Notes: a model not told the origin generated them from the letters alone. Shown: positions 36,201 through 49,868, numbered from the stretch's first letter. The stretch is 64,000 nucleotides of DNA from Pagrus major (GCF_040436345.1 NC_133227.1:25170671-25234670); one strand, 5' to 3'. Numbers and translations: made by a program.

Positions 36201-39200
36201 GAGATTGTTCAGGTCATGAAAGTTTAATGAACAAGATGCTTGTTGTTGCATTATTGGAAGTTTTTTGTAATCCGTCTCTTGCAAACCCTCCAACTTTATG
36301 GAAGTGCAGTACTTGATAACTGGAGTACCCTTTAAAAAATAAGGATAAGGAACAGCTGCTCTACAGGAGTGCATAAGTGGCTTATTTAACAAAGTCCATT
36401 TCTTCATGCATACTAAATAATTAGCTGAGCGTGAAATTATGTCCATTATTTTCAAGTGTCATTAAAGAAAATAGCATTGACTTTGCGCAGCATCTGTGAA
36501 CCACAACCTTAATAAATGACTTTATTCAGATAACGTCATCCATCAAGAATGAAAAGAGGCTTTAACTTTTCAGTCTCCTGGTTGAGTTTGTGTTAGAGGC
36601 CAGCAGTGTGCTAGTGAGAAACAATATTAACAAGTAACATTTGAAAAGAAAAACTACTAAACTACAGTATTAGTGCTCAATAAATCATCTTTATCAGGAC
36701 TGAGAATATATCTGGGTGACTTTGAAGCGTCTTTAACTTATTTTTAATGAATCTTTTCAGTTAATCATTCACTTTATTATATTTTAATATATTCCTTTTC
36801 TTCTTTCCTCCTCATTTTTTTGTGGCAAATATATGGTAAATATCCAACTTTATCTTGTTATTAAATGCATCGTATCACATGTCACTGAGGCACTATCACC
36901 AGAGGAACCTCACGTCATATCAATATAATTCAAAGACTATTAAACAAGAGGGTAGAATCAGTAGGATTTGTCCGAGCTGTTCCTAAACGCACCACAAAGA
37001 TAGATGATTGACATTTTGGGCTGGTAAAGCGTCCCGAGCAGCAGCAAAGTGAGAGAATAAGAAAATCCAGGCAGAGTGCTGCAGGCTCTCTGCAGATACC
37101 GGACACTAACACGCCTTTTCTCTCTCCAGTCTCCCTCTCTGTGTGTTTTCATCTTGTTACTTCATCTCACTGCGTCTGCCGTGCATGATGTGCACTGATT
37201 GGTTGAAAATCAGTCTTGTGATGTTGGGAAGGCAGCGTGCAATGACGCAAAATAAAAAGAATCGATAATTCCCATCAAATGCATTCAGACTAAAATAACA
37301 AAGCATGGTGAGTATTTGTACTTCGTTACCTCCCACCTCTGACGATCAACTAACAATAAAACTCAAACACAGCTTTAGTTTTTAATTCTGCTGCATTGAA
37401 TTATACAGATCAGCCCTCTGAATGTGCTGAATCCATAAAACCACAGAAACAGACTGAGACGCCGTCATTCATTTTATGGTTCTGAGTGTTATAAAACAGT
37501 GATGCAATTCATTCTTAAAGTAGATCTTCCACTCCGTGTTAAGTGTGTGTAGGAAGCTTCTACTCTCAGAGGAGTAAGTGTTTAAAACGGGCCCTAATAA
37601 CAGCAGTAAACAATCAGGAGAGCGGACAAATATTTACACACTCTACTCCAGATATTTTTGACAGTTTCTTTTCTGTTATTGTTGTTTTTTAATGGATGTA
37701 GCTGAGGTGAAATGCTCTTTATTTGCCCGTTGTATTCCCCACAGGCCAGTGAAGACTTAACGGTATGAAGTGACTGCTCAGTAATAATGCCCCTCTTCAT
37801 ACTTCACTGTGCAATTTCACCTGGTATTTAAAAAACCACCATAAAAACACGAGACCGTCTGGAAAAGTCAGTAAAAGTGAGACAGTTGTCTCACTTATTT
37901 ATGTTTGTTTAAATAATTCTGGTATACAAATAATGTTTTTTACTCGTGCAAGGCGCTTTTGGGTCCGAGAATCATTATACTGTAACTGTGCTTGAATTTG
38001 CTGCTGTTATGATTTTTCTCTCTTTATCAAACAGAATATTTAATATGCCCTCAGGCCATCCCAAAGATCTGCCGGCGAACCAGAGACACTCCTGGTATCG
38101 AGTCCTTGGATAAAAATCATAAATAATGTATACAGTCCTCCAACCCTTCATTGTCACAGACAGAACTTAGTGGGAAGCGTGAACACGGAGACAGAAAAGA
38201 GTTGGAAAAAAACTGAGCGAGGAGGGAGAAAGAGGCGTTTTTAACAAGGAGGGACTGATCTTACCAGGAGAGAAGGGAGCAGTTGAAGTGAGCCGGGGAA
38301 CTGTGAAGAAGAAGAGCAACACTTAAGAGGGGGATCCCAACATACACACACACGCTGTGGCGGTACTGGCTGTAAATTCCTTACAGGCCAGCCCGACCTA
38401 CATAAATATATAAACAAAAAACATGCAAAACTAGGGGAATGGCCAATGTCCACTACTTGGACAATAAACAATAAACATTTTGGATATAATGAACAAATGC
38501 CTCTTCCTGCTATAATAAATAAATGTGCTCCTACAAGCCCCAGGGAAATAAAACAGTAAACTGAAGGTGTAAAGGGGCTTGGGTTTTAAGGGGTTCCCAA
38601 ATAAACAAAGGTCCCTCAAGAAAGGTGTGGGCAGCCAAGAAAACAAAATAGGGCCTAAATAGACCAGAGTGTCTGGCTGACAATCTAAGGGGGAGTGAGG
38701 TTCTCGGTAATTCAGGGAGCGATTCAGACTGGGTCCGGGGCAGATTCAGTATGAGGGTGAGAGCCCCCGGTGTGCCATTTCCCACCTCTTTTAAGCCTTT
38801 CAAACAGGGTGTCGTCACACCCTGATTGGCTGGGAGGGAAAAGCCCCAAGCTGCTTCCACTCCTCAAATCAGGAGTCAGTCTCCCCACCTGTGCACAGGT
38901 GATCTGAATCCCCTGCGATTTAGTCATGAGGAGAAATCAGCCCAAACAAAGAAAGATAGCAAGTCAAACAATTGGACTGCTACACGCTTCTCAGGTTTAA
39001 TTTGATCGCAGCTGCTTCAGTAATTACAAACAATCCCATATTCGTCTGCAGGTGCGAGGGGAACAGAGCCGACTGGATGTGTGTACATAACCCAACCTGG
39101 AGGGGGCGGGACCCTAAGAGGAGCCACAAGATTTGAGCTGCAATGATTAACTGATTAATCAACTATTCAATTATTTGTCAACCATTTTGATAATCAATCT

Positions 39201-42200
39201 GAGTTCATTTTAAAGAAAACTGTTCTGGTTTCTTTCCTCCTCTATGACAGTAAACTGAATATCTTCTCAAAAAACATTTGAGGACTACATTGTTAGAGAT
39301 AATTATCAAAAATGAAAATAATTGTTAGTTGCAGCCATTAACAAGAGGATTAAAAGGAATTACGACTGATTTCCCTGACATCTAACCTTTACTCTTAGAC
39401 TAGGTGACTCATCTAAGAGTAAGAAAACAAATTTTTCATTCACAGCAAGAGAACTCACTAAATAAAAGTCAACAAATAACATTTAGTGAAAACAATATTC
39501 AACTCGACAAAAATGGATGTGGATGATCGTTTTTGCATAATGCACATTTGACTAAGAAGGCGTTTCATAGTAAATTATATTTCAAATCCTTCAAATTAAA
39601 ACCTGTGATGAGTCACAAGTAGACATTGCTGCATTAAAGAGACGGCTTTTTGCCATTTAGACAGGCGTCCATGTCCGTTTTTGTAATAGAATCGGTGAGT
39701 TGTAAAGTGATGATCTGGCCTCTCACGGGCTGCATCGGTGATAGATTTTTTCAGCTGAAGCCTACATTATGTGAGAAGCGGGGCAAGCAACGCTCATACT
39801 CATGATGGTCATTAATTAAGACTTCAAAAGCGAACTAATTTTAAAAACTCCGGCACTGATGCAGCCTGTGAGAGAGCGGTAAACACTCTTCTTCCTTCGT
39901 ATCATCACTCCTCAACTCACTGCAGCTCCTTCAATGAACCAGAAGTCAAATATTGCACTAGAACTGTGGAATAACAGTCGAGTAACGTTGGTACAAAGAC
40001 TGGAATTAAATGGGCTAAAATATGACAAGACCCTGGTGGGGCCCTTTAATATAATGGGAGAATATGTCTAACTCCATATTTCTGAACATTAAATATTCTT
40101 CCTCCACCCTGTGAATGTCCAGCCATGATCCACTCATACACATGCTCCAGTGCGAGTGAGAGAGAGACTCTTACTGGCTTTGATGCTGAAGACCTTGACT
40201 TCGGTGCCCATGTCATTGGAAGCGTTACACAGAGCGCTGACGTCCGAGTTGACTTTCACCGACACCACGCTGTGAGCCACCAGCTCGCTTGCTTTGCTCA
40301 CCACCTCTTGCCAGTTCTGTGAGGAAAAACGCACAATGCACATCACACAAAATACAAACTGATCCTCACAACTACCAAACCTATAAAGGCTATAATCTCA
40401 GATGTAGTAGGTGAATGTGAACAAGTTGCCTCATCTTTCAAGCAGCATTTTACTTTTTAACTGAAATATATAATAATATAATAATAATATATATAATATC
40501 AATTAGTTTTCCACTTTTAAAGTAATCGCCAACTATTTCGATAATCAGTTAATGGGTCTTGAGTCATTTTTAAAGTAGAAAAAGTCAAAATCCTCTGATT
40601 CCAGCTTCTTAAATGTGAATATTTTCTGGTTTCTTTACTTCACTATGACTGTAAAACAAATATCTTTGGGTTTGTGGACAAAACAAGACATTTTAGGACG
40701 TCGTCTTGGGCAGTGAACAACCAATCGATTAATAGAGACAATATCAGAACGATTAAGCAACAATAATACCACCACTAATACTTTTACAAAACGATGTACT
40801 TTTTTTGACTACAATGCAAAAGATTGTGCGCATTTGCTCATTTATAATAATAACCCCCAAGAGTCCAGGTTCATTTTGGTTATATTTATATAACCAATAT
40901 ATAACCAATACATTATATTTATTTACATCAAACTAAACCGGCCTCTGCTGTACATGAATGCTGCATCAACACCACTGTGAGTTAAGTTAGTGCTGTGGGT
41001 ACCTGGCTGCCGATGACATTCCAGGTGATGCTGGGCAGTGGGTGACCCCGAGCCTCGCAGCTCAGGTTCACCATCCTGCCGGCTGCCTCCTCCAGCTGCA
41101 CCTCCTGCTCCACGCCCAGCAGCTGGGGACCACCTAGACACACACACAAGTGTAGCGCATTATATTTTAGAGACGAGCCTGTTTTATGATTGGCTCCTGT
41201 TCTAATTCGCTTGCTGTCACATGTTGTCTTGATAAATTAGGAATAATGCACATTTCCACAGTGCAGAAATACTGCCTTCATTCACCAATAATCCCCAGTC
41301 AGTCATACTTTTCGCTGGATGTTAAGCTATTGAACTTGATACTTCCTGCGCAGACGTTTCACATTATAAGCCCTCCAGTGGCTCAGAAAAACACAATCCT
41401 CCTCGCTGCTCCAAGGTTTCAAAAGGGAACAAAAGCCACACGTTCATAACTCTGTAGTTCGAGTTCTGAAGAGCGACGTTTCGAGGTTGAGAGTTTGAAA
41501 TCCAGACTTCAACTGACTGACAGCGCAGTGACAGAAGCAGGTGTTTCAAATCAAGAGCTCTCAGGCTAATCAGATTGGAGGACATAGGAATCGAGTCACT
41601 AGAGAGGCCTACAACAAAAACAAGGCCACATAGCTGAGAATCAGAAACCTCAGATAAAAGAACCAAAATCAACACGGGGAGACATATGACATTCAAATGT
41701 TAAACATCTGCAGAACAGAGGAAGAAGAAGAAGAAGAAGAAGAAGCAGGAACGATAACATCAAGATAAATTTGTTTCCTTTTCAACACAGCCAAGCGTAG
41801 AAAACTTTCCCACTCACTTTTTATTTTTGTGCACAGACAAGTGGAAAAGTGCAGAGACGTTGGTGGAAACTAAACTAATAACACAAATTTAATTTCGGCC
41901 TCAGCTGTGTGTTTAATGCAGAAGACTTTAAACAGTCCATTATCTGGAAGCAGCTCTTGGCCTCACAAGTAAAACAAAAGTTGCTGACGTGGTGTAGGGG
42001 ATGACTGACCTTGGACGATGATGTGAACGGAGCCGCTGGTGTGCAGGGCGGGCAGGGAGGGAACGGTCACCTCACATACGTACTCTCCTGTTGTTTCATA
42101 GGTGGCGTCCCTCAGGTGTAATGTGTTTCCCTTACCCACCTGCTGCCCATCCTACGACAAACACACACATTTCAGAAAACATTGATCTGAAGCTCGGTTC

Positions 42201-44461
42201 TGAGGCTGCTCTGTAAATAGCTTTTGAATAAATCGTGAATATAGCGACTTCTGATGAACCCACAACAATTTCAGGTTTAAATTAACAACTTCAGTTTAAT
42301 CCCCCCACTTCCTGTTTAATCACCGCCTGTTAATTCAAGCCCCACCCATTCCAAGTATGGATGTTGGTTGAACCTCGTTAGCATGCTACAGTGCTAAACT
42401 AACAGGGTAAAGATGGTAAACTTTACATCTGCTAAACATCAGCATGTCAGAATTGTCATTGTGAACATGTTAGCATGCTGTAAACTTAATCCTCCGCCTG
42501 CTGCTTGCAAGATTTTAAACCTAATCTAAAGTAAACTAATATGTACGTACCTTGTACCAGACAGTGGACGTCTTCAGGGAGGACAGAGCGTTGCAGGTCG
42601 CAGCCAGATCTTCTCCTTTGAGCATGACTTCTGACTCTTTAGGCACCACCACAGCTGGGTCCAAGTCTGAACACAACAAACACAGAAGACAAAACAAGAC
42701 ACAAGAAACACAATGAGTCAGTGGTTGAAGGAATAGTTCTTTAGTCAGAGTGGGTTTAGCCTAGCTTAGCATAAAGACTGGAAGCGGGGGGAAACAGCTA
42801 GCCTGGCTCCGTGTCATTTCGGTCAGTGTGTTTGCATCGTGTTTTTCTGTGTGTGTATGAGTGATGGTTCCTCACAGTGCACAGTGAGCTGCATCTCTCC
42901 TTTGACCTCGGTGTAGCCGTCGGCGTCCAGGGGGCGACACTGGTAGATGCCGCTGTCTTTGCGTGACACTGGTGACAGGATCAACACGTCACCGCGGCTC
43001 TCCAAGTCCACATCCAGCTCCTGCAACAGATCCTCTCATTTGTAATCTAAATCCATGCTGAGATCATGTGAAAGACATTTAGACTGATATCATGGGGACA
43101 CATCTACAAGTACAGCCACAATTTACACTAGAGTCCATTAGGACAACAAAACAAGCTGTGAGACGCAGAGAGAAGTTAAACAAATCCTGAATGTTTAACC
43201 GTGACTATCCAAACCCACTTACTTAAAAGTAAAAACATTTTTTCTGTGATTTTCTTCTCTGGGTACAGAGTGAAACATCTGGGCAACTACGGGATGGATT
43301 TCTATGAAACTGGCTCCAGTAATGCATCATCTCCAGAGGATGAACGGTGGTAAGATATACAATATCTGAAAATATAATTTTACCATGTCAATAAAACCCT
43401 CTTGGACCACCCTCCGGTCAAATAATAATGTAAAGTAAAGTAAAGTAGCTCTCCGAACTTCTTTCTCTTGACTCTGTCTTTACCCACATCCATTTCAACA
43501 TGGCCTGGTAAGAAATTGTTCTCATTTTACAGCTAAACACTAAGATATGTTTCTGAAGGCATTTCAAGTGAAAAATAGGTATTAATACAATCTTGATCCA
43601 TATTTAATCAGTTTGACAGTTTGATCTGAGTTTGTGTTTGTGTGTTTTTCTTTTATTTCCAACTTCACTGAGTTAACGACCCACGCATTTGTTTTGGTCT
43701 GAGATGCTGGTTCAATATCTCGTGGCGGTGAAGGTCGTATATTTAACCTTTAAATCAAAGAGGACGGTGCAACAGAGCTTCCTCCGCTTTAAACTCTTTG
43801 GCTTCATGTGCTCTCAAGGTCAGCACTGTCAACAGAGCAAATTCAAGTTCAATCATCCAACACTTGTGTTTTCTCGCGTGCTTGTGTCTCTAAAACATAG
43901 ATCGATGGCCAGAAGTAGACAACTTTCCTTTCTTCTTCACAGCAAAAATTTGGATTTTAACCAAAGTCATGGCTACAACACCCACTACCCAGTTGTCCCT
44001 GACTGCCTAGTTAGTAAAAGTTAAAATGGCAGTCAGCTGAGTTTTTGTATTGTTGTCACATACAATGGTTGTGTGTCTGACATGCGAATGAGTCGAGCCA
44101 ATGAGCCCTGTCAGTGTTGGCCTCCGGTCTCAGACCCCAGCCTGGATCTGCAGGGTCAGAGCTGACAGAGCCTTCACAGACCTTGCACACTCATGTCTAC
44201 ATGGGGCCCTGTCTGCGAGCTCTGCATATCAAAAACATTCCCTACATGTCTCCTGTGTGTCACCCATTCTCACTTGGGGACTTTAAGGGTGAGAAAATGC
44301 CGTCCATTCTTACTTGTTCTCTGTTGAAAGTGAAGGGCGGCGGGGGGTTGCCATCACCCTGGCAACGCAGCTCCACCATATCCCCCTCTTTGACCAAACC
44401 CTGGGGCGACTCCTTCCACAGCTCCACCATGGTGGTGGGGTCTGGACACACACACAGACAG

Positions 44462-44492
<31 letters not shown>

Positions 44493-47400
44493 AAATCAAA
44501 TTAAGCAGGCTTATTCCGCTATAGTCACTTTACAAGGCCATTTCCATACTGCTGACAGCACAGACTGTGTTTGGCTCGGCCTGCCACAGTAGCACCAACT
44601 GTTTCCAACAATGGACCAACAGACAAATAATGTGTCTGTTAAATTTGAAATAGCATGGCGTTATTGACAACAACAAGGTTTTAAGGGGTGTTCAGGCAAT
44701 TTAATATCGAGACAATTAAAGGAAGAGTCATCAAAATCAAAGCAGCTGAGACGGAAATCCTTCCAACTTCTTCCCACAGGCTGTCAGAGCCGTAAACAAC
44801 AAATAGTACACTCTTTAAGGACAATATACCCTAAGTTCAATAGTTACTATAAATGATCTAATATTGAGAGACAGAAACAACATAAAAACATTAAAAAAGT
44901 ATTAATAATATGCAAGTATCAGTGTAAAAATATTTTAGAAATGCATAAATTACAGATAGTATGCTGTAATAGTCAGGAATTACATTTGAAAGCAGCTCTG
45001 ATGTATTATAGTATGTCTCTTGTAAAATAAAGATAACATAATAATGATTTTTCATTTCCATTCCTTAAACAAGAAGAAGTGGAATTTGCAAAAAACAAGA
45101 GCGAAGCAAAATGTTTCTTATTTTTTAGATGACGTTGGCCTCGGCGGTTCCCTTCAGACTTTGCCATCAATAAGCAGCTCACTTTGAAAAACTAGCGGAG
45201 AAAATGCTTTGTAAAAAAAGTAAATGGCTGACAAGATCAATAAAGAAGAAAGTAACATTCATTTGTAACTAACACCAGAGTGGCAGCTGTAACTGTATGT
45301 GGTCCACTTGGCCTCACAGCAGGTTGATGTCATACAGTACAAACAGTGGTTGATTAGGTCTCTCCATCAGCCAGGCCTACATGACAGAAGCAAAAAAAGG
45401 CTCAACTCACAGTGGACAGTGATGTTGACGCTGCTGGACTCGACTGTCCTGATGGCTGCTGGGACAAAGAAGCTGACCTCACAGGAGAACTGGGCATCCT
45501 TGTCCTCTTTCACCACCTTGTACTCCAGTGTGCTCTGGACAGAGTAGAAGCCGCTGGACTCCCGGGTCGACAGGATCAACACGTTGACGTCTGGAGACAA
45601 AACAATATAGATACTGTATGTGACAATGGACCACAGCCAATATCACTGACTTATAATAAAGTGCTGTTTCTTGACAAATTTAATCATAAAATTGGTGGTT
45701 TTGCAGATATAAACCAAAAATAAACCAAAATATTAGACAAGGTCAAATTTTGAAAAAGTTTTTACAGTTCCTCCTTTAGGAAACGTGACTGCCTTTAACA
45801 ATGCCAATTTAATGGCAATCTATGCGATATTAGTCGAGATGTTTCAGTCTGGACCAAAGAGTCGACTGACCGACCAACTAACTGTAACAGTTAATGGATT
45901 AATCAATTAGTTGTCAACTGTTAGATTAATAGCCAACAATTTAGATCATCGATTAACTGGTCTGAGTAACTTTTAAGGAAAAAAACATCACAGTTGTCCA
46001 ATTCCATTTCTCTTCTTTCTCATAATTATCTATGACAGTAAACTGAGTATCTTTGGGTTGTGGATAAAACAGACGCCATCTTGGGCACTGATAGGCATTT
46101 GTCACCATTTTCTGACATGTTATAGACCAAACAACTATTCTAACTGATAAAATAACCAACAGATGAATCAGAAATTGAAATAATCTTTAGTTGCAGCCCT
46201 AGAGCCGATCGTAATCAAGTATATCTCAGTTTTCTGTAGACGGGACAATTTCCTGCTCTTGTTTTAGAGATACTGTACAGTGTTATTGTTTGCTGATCAG
46301 AGAGATTTCCCTGTCTGAGCGCAGAAACAGTTGGGTTTTTAATGGCAGACCGTCTGAGACAGACCCATCTACTGTTTCACTTACATCCTGGTGTGGACAT
46401 CAGTGGCATGCTGTTCCTGTACCAGGTGATGTTGGGTTTAGGGAAGCCGTTCCGAGCCTCACACGATGCAACCTGGATGAGTCACATAAAATGTTTATTA
46501 TCTTAAGTTTGCCATTGTAGTAGTGAATGAGAATTGTTAAACTGGTTGATCTCAGTGTCTTAGATTAAGTGTTCCCACCTTAGACGGCACCTCGTTGGTC
46601 ACAGATATTCCGGTCAGGACGCCCTCGATCACTGGAGCCTCTGGAGGAGCTGAATTGAGAAAATAATCGCTTTTTAATAAACAACTACATGATGAAATAA
46701 ATATAAATCTCAAAGGTTGATTTAGTATTTTGCGCGCGTCCTTACCAAACACTCTGAGGTGGGTCTTGCCCTCGGCGTTCCCGGCAGCCAGCCCGTTAAC
46801 CTGGCAGAAGAATTCCCTCTCGTCGGAGAGCAGCACATCCTGGATGTTGAGTTGAGTTCCCAGCTGGTCTGAAGTCACCTCGATGCGACCGCTGTAGTCA
46901 GTGTTGTTGTCCACCATCTGCTGATTGTTGTTGTCGCCGTAGAAGATCCGTATCCGTGAGCTGCTACCTACGGCTCTCTGCAGGAGGACACACAGTCGGG
47001 AATCACATCTTAGATATACAGTCACTTAGGAATCAATGGGAATGTTTGGTTGAGGTTGGACTGTTTGCTCGCCGTAATGAGGTTTAAAACATGAGTCCAG
47101 CAGGAAATGATCAAATGGGTAAAGCAGTGGTTAGATTTTCCTCTCATATGCCCACAAGACTAAGATTAATTGGGCAATTTATTTTCAATTTCTCCCAACT
47201 TTATTTTTTTTTACAATCACTTCTGGTGTATTTGAGATGGCTGGTATTAATAAGTGAGTACAATTTGATGCGGATCCAAATAAAAATCCACATCTAGCAG
47301 ATTTAAATATGTTTTATGTGATATTGGATTAGGCTTGATTGAATTTAAGGAGACTGTTGGGCCTTGGCGGAGGTATGCGCTCTTAGAATAATAACTATAA

Positions 47401-48410
47401 CAATAACTATGAATAGATTGTTTTAAAAATCATTCTCAACTTGACGAGGCCACACCACAACTTCAACGGCAGTGGGGAACGATATCGGTGGGACAACTTT
47501 CAGAGCGATTTGATGAGCCATAGAAACACTGAGCTACACTTAGCTTGACATCTTCCTACAAAATAATGATAATAATAATAGTTTATAATATTGGTTTCTA
47601 GCTGCAGCCAACCTTTTTTATGTAAGCTAATTAAAACACTTTTTAGATGTACTCTAATGACTCAGTCTTGGATATTTATCCAACCTATTAAACGCTTATA
47701 TAACATGATATTAGGCTGCAAATTACACATAAAAAAAACATAATTTTACCTGAGATATACTGAAGTCTGAAGTTTGTTAAATTGATTGCCAGGATAATTG
47801 ATGTTGACTCAACCAAAAGTCTGAATAAATTGTGAGTATCTGTCTTCAAAAGATGACAACTCTCCAAACAGAGTAAAATCATATCCTTCTGGTGGTTTCT
47901 TTTTTGTTTCTCTGTGTTTCTCTGTACAACAAACAGCAGTTACAGCTCATCAATATCCACTTTCCTAAGCAGCCGACGCAGCTGGAGCGCTCAGTGCGTG
48001 CCTGGTGCTGCTGTTTACAGAAACGTTATCGTTTATCAGTGTGGATGCTCACATCATTATCTTTATAGTTATGGCTATAGTTATAGATTTTGGTGTGGGT
48101 GGACCTTACGGCAGGAAATGAAAGAGACTGATGCCACGACTATAAACTGAGCTCAGGGCTCCCTGGCTGCGATTCAAATGACTGTCTTTAAGAGGGCAGC
48201 CCTGCTCCGTCCGTGTTCGGTTGGATAGTTCCAGACAGGCGGTGTCAGTTTTCACAGCGGGTCCAGCAGTACTCACCACAAACCACTGGATCATGACAAA
48301 GCTGGGCTCATTGTTGGCATCGGTGAAGCTGTACTGGCAGGGGATCTGAGCCGAGTCACCCAGGTACACCTCGACACTCTCATGCATAGTCAGCTCCACC
48401 TTGGCCCACG
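33264..48410 (-). CDS. mcam: Mcam (CD146/gicerin), Ig-superfamily adhesion receptor, signal exon missing
   Basis: Mcam is a type I membrane adhesion molecule of endothelium, muscle and neural tissue. Exons in order: 48410-48277, 46977-46746, 46649-46579, 46472-46385, 45590-45411, 44441-44314, 43020-42876, 42666-42551, 42151-42010, 41133-41003, 40316-40175, 38300-38265, 36053-35924, 34099-33982, then a TAA at 33266-33264. All phases agree, giving 597 codons (human mature protein 623). Order is V-V-C2-C2-C2: D1 residues 1-121, D2 122-235, D3 235-326, D4 326-412, D5 412-503, each with paired Cys and core Trp or equivalent. Diagnostic matches are VKEDKDAQFSCE in D2, GDGNPPPPF in D3 and NLSCEARGHPLPSITWNV in D5. 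After the membrane segment comes HKKGKIPCGRSGKQEI (human YKKGKLPCRRSGKQEI). The cytoplasmic tail keeps KKGK and a dileucine (EEAVLL). The signal-peptide exon was not found and may lie beyond 64000. The paralogue (a or b) is not resolved, and the last few codons are uncertain. Confidence 0.92.
34395..34585. repeat. Dispersed repeat shared with 25990-26245
   Basis: This is the second, diverged copy (TCTGGTCGTTTTTAGACATT, AATTATATCTTTAAC). It lies in the intron between the mcam tail exon and membrane exon. Confidence 0.6.
35238..35258. repeat. Poly(C) tract
   Basis: A run of 21 consecutive C lies close to the CA repeat at 35282. The true length is uncertain because such runs sequence poorly. 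Confidence 0.9.
35282..35306. repeat. (CA)n microsatellite
   Basis: About 12 CA units, directly following the poly(C) region. Confidence 0.9.
35924..36053 (-). other. mcam: mcam transmembrane and juxtamembrane exon
   Basis: This exon encodes a hydrophobic helix (VIIVVIILCLLLLAILGSVL, residues 520-539 of the in-window protein, continuing YFL). A basic stop-transfer HKKGK and CGRSGKQE follow. KKGK corresponds to the ERM-protein contact described for human MCAM. Confidence 0.95.
38265..38300 (-). other. mcam: mcam 36-nt membrane-proximal stalk microexon
   Basis: Acceptor CTTCACAG and donor GTAAGATC flank 36 bases. They splice in phase 1/1 between the D5 exon and the membrane exon, adding a Thr/Ser/Pro-rich stalk (PRLTSTAPFSP with split codons at both ends). 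As a symmetric exon it could be skipped without a frameshift. Confidence 0.85.
39136..39336. mobile_element. GCTGCAACTAAT-type MITE, near-complete
   Basis: The left end is AGCTGCAATGATTAAC and the right end GTTAGTTGCAGCC, which are inverted repeats. The internal CTGGTTTCTTT and CTATGACAGTAAACTGAATATCTT are shared with the other copies. It lies between the mcam stalk and D5 exons. Confidence 0.75.
40499..40755. mobile_element. GCTGCAACTAAT-type MITE
   Basis: This is the same family and orientation as the copy at 39136: CTGGTTTCTTTACTTCACTATG, ATATCTTTGGGTTTGTGGAC, ending AACCAATCGATTAATAGAGA. It lies in the intron between the two D5 exons. Confidence 0.7.
41722..41746. repeat. (GAA)n trinucleotide repeat
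   Basis: Eight tandem GAA units in an mcam intron (TTC in the transcript). Confidence 0.9.
42735..42822. repeat. Short dispersed repeat fragment (TTAGCATAAAGACTGGAA)
   Basis: GCCTAGCTTAGCATAAAGACTGGAAGC and GGGGGAAACAGCTAGCCTGGCTC are a recurrent fish repeat motif. Only a fragment is present. Confidence 0.5.
44446..44489. repeat. (CA)n microsatellite abutting mcam D3 exon acceptor
   Basis: On the minus (transcribed) strand this is a (UG)n tract ending in GTCCAG, directly before the exon at 44441. It takes the place of a normal polypyrimidine tract. Confidence 0.9.
45871..46200. mobile_element. GCTGCAACTAAT-type MITE, longest copy
   Basis: It contains TCAATTAGTTGTCAACTGTTAG, CTATGACAGTAAACTGAGTATCTTTGGG, the CCATCTTGGGCACTG block and the end CTTTAGTTGCAGCCCT. 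It is in the same orientation as 39136 and 40499, in the mcam intron between the D2 exons. Confidence 0.75.
47215..47390. repeat. Dispersed retroposon-like repeat, partial reverse copy
   Basis: It ends GACTGTTGGGCCTTGGCGGAGGTATGCGCTCT, the reverse of the end seen at 29868. It lies in an mcam intron. Confidence 0.65.
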
Positions 48411-49826
48411 CTGTAAAACACACAGACATGCACATAAATCAACTCCGTGCTCTCTGTAGGTCTCAGATAATTCACGAACTGTTCAGACATAAAACAGTGT
48501 TAAAAGTCAGCATAAAAATGTTATTTCATGAGACCTGAATCTAATTCGAATGCTGACCCTCGACCATAATCTAATTCTAATTTAATTCCAAACGGCGTTG
48601 TGTTTGGCACGTGACTGACTCGTCTAACCAGGCCAACCTGGAGCCAGTCTGTCATGTTCGGAGAACAAAGAAGAAAAGGCTTCTTGTCCACATGGCATAA
48701 TTTTCATCTCCCTTCTGCCTGGCTGACTGTAACCACAAAACCACGTCTTGGCCAGAAAACCAGTTCCCTAGACATCATCGGGGGAATGCAGGCATGGGAA
48801 GGCTAGCCAGTTTGACACTGGGCTGTTGATTCAGAGAGCCAAGAGCTTTTTCAGCCATGTTGGACTTGGCTGCTGTAATAGAGGGGCCAGCTCACACAGT
48901 GACAAAGAACAACAAGATGGCACAAAAAGTCCATTTTCTCAGTTTAATCTGGTGTGGAGTTGTTATGCATGACAGTAAAGGATACTTCCTCTCCCCGCCT
49001 CTCCCCCGTCACTGTCAGGTGTCACTGTGTGATGATCAGTGGGTTTACTCTGTCATGTGTTGTCATCGACCAGTTCTACCTGCACTCGTTGGCCTCTAAT
49101 TTGTCTGCAGGACTTTAGCTCAGAAGAACAGACACTTTTGCCTCCTTTTTCATTACTATCCACAAACCAAAAGGTCAATGTACTGTCCATTGATACAGGA
49201 TTATCATCACCTGAGTCTGAAGAGAGAGAAGATACATTCAATACTGTTTTAATGAGTTTTGACATGCTAGCAGCGTTTGTGTTTGTCACTAAGACATATA
49301 TGTTACCGAGAAGGTGATTTGTCAGATTTTTTGTAGTCCTAGTACAATATTTCCCTTCAAAATGCAGAGTAGAATACTCCTCTACATTTACAAGCGTTAT
49401 TGTCTCAAGGCAAAACTACTAGTATGATTGCTTCTGGGGGATACAAAAAAAACAAAAACAAGCCTAAGGACATCCCAGTTATTGTTATTGACAATCAATG
49501 GTTTTCAAAAAATAAAGGAAAAACAATCAGACTGGCTGGATCTCAGTGTCCTCATGTGTGTTTTCAGCGTTGGTTGAAACAGACCAAGCATGAAAAGAGC
49601 TTTAAGAGTCCAGTTGCCACCCTGCTGCCCCCATTCAGCCGGCTGCTCCCCCCGTCACCACCCTGTCCCTGCCCCACCGCAGCACCAATCATTTTCACAA
49701 CTCATTTTTTTTTTCCTTCTGTCCCTCCCTCCCTCCGCAGCCTGGGCCTACGCGCAGCCAACCATTTCTTTCAAGACAACGCTCACGCCATTGTTCCCCC
49801 ACCTGGGTGGACCAGATCCCCCCCCC

Positions 49827-49835
<9 letters not shown>

Positions 49836-49864
<29 letters not shown>
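49836..49864. repeat. (CA)n microsatellite
   Basis: About 14 CA units after a C-rich and CT-rich stretch. Confidence 0.95.
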
Positions 49865-49868
<4 letters not shown>

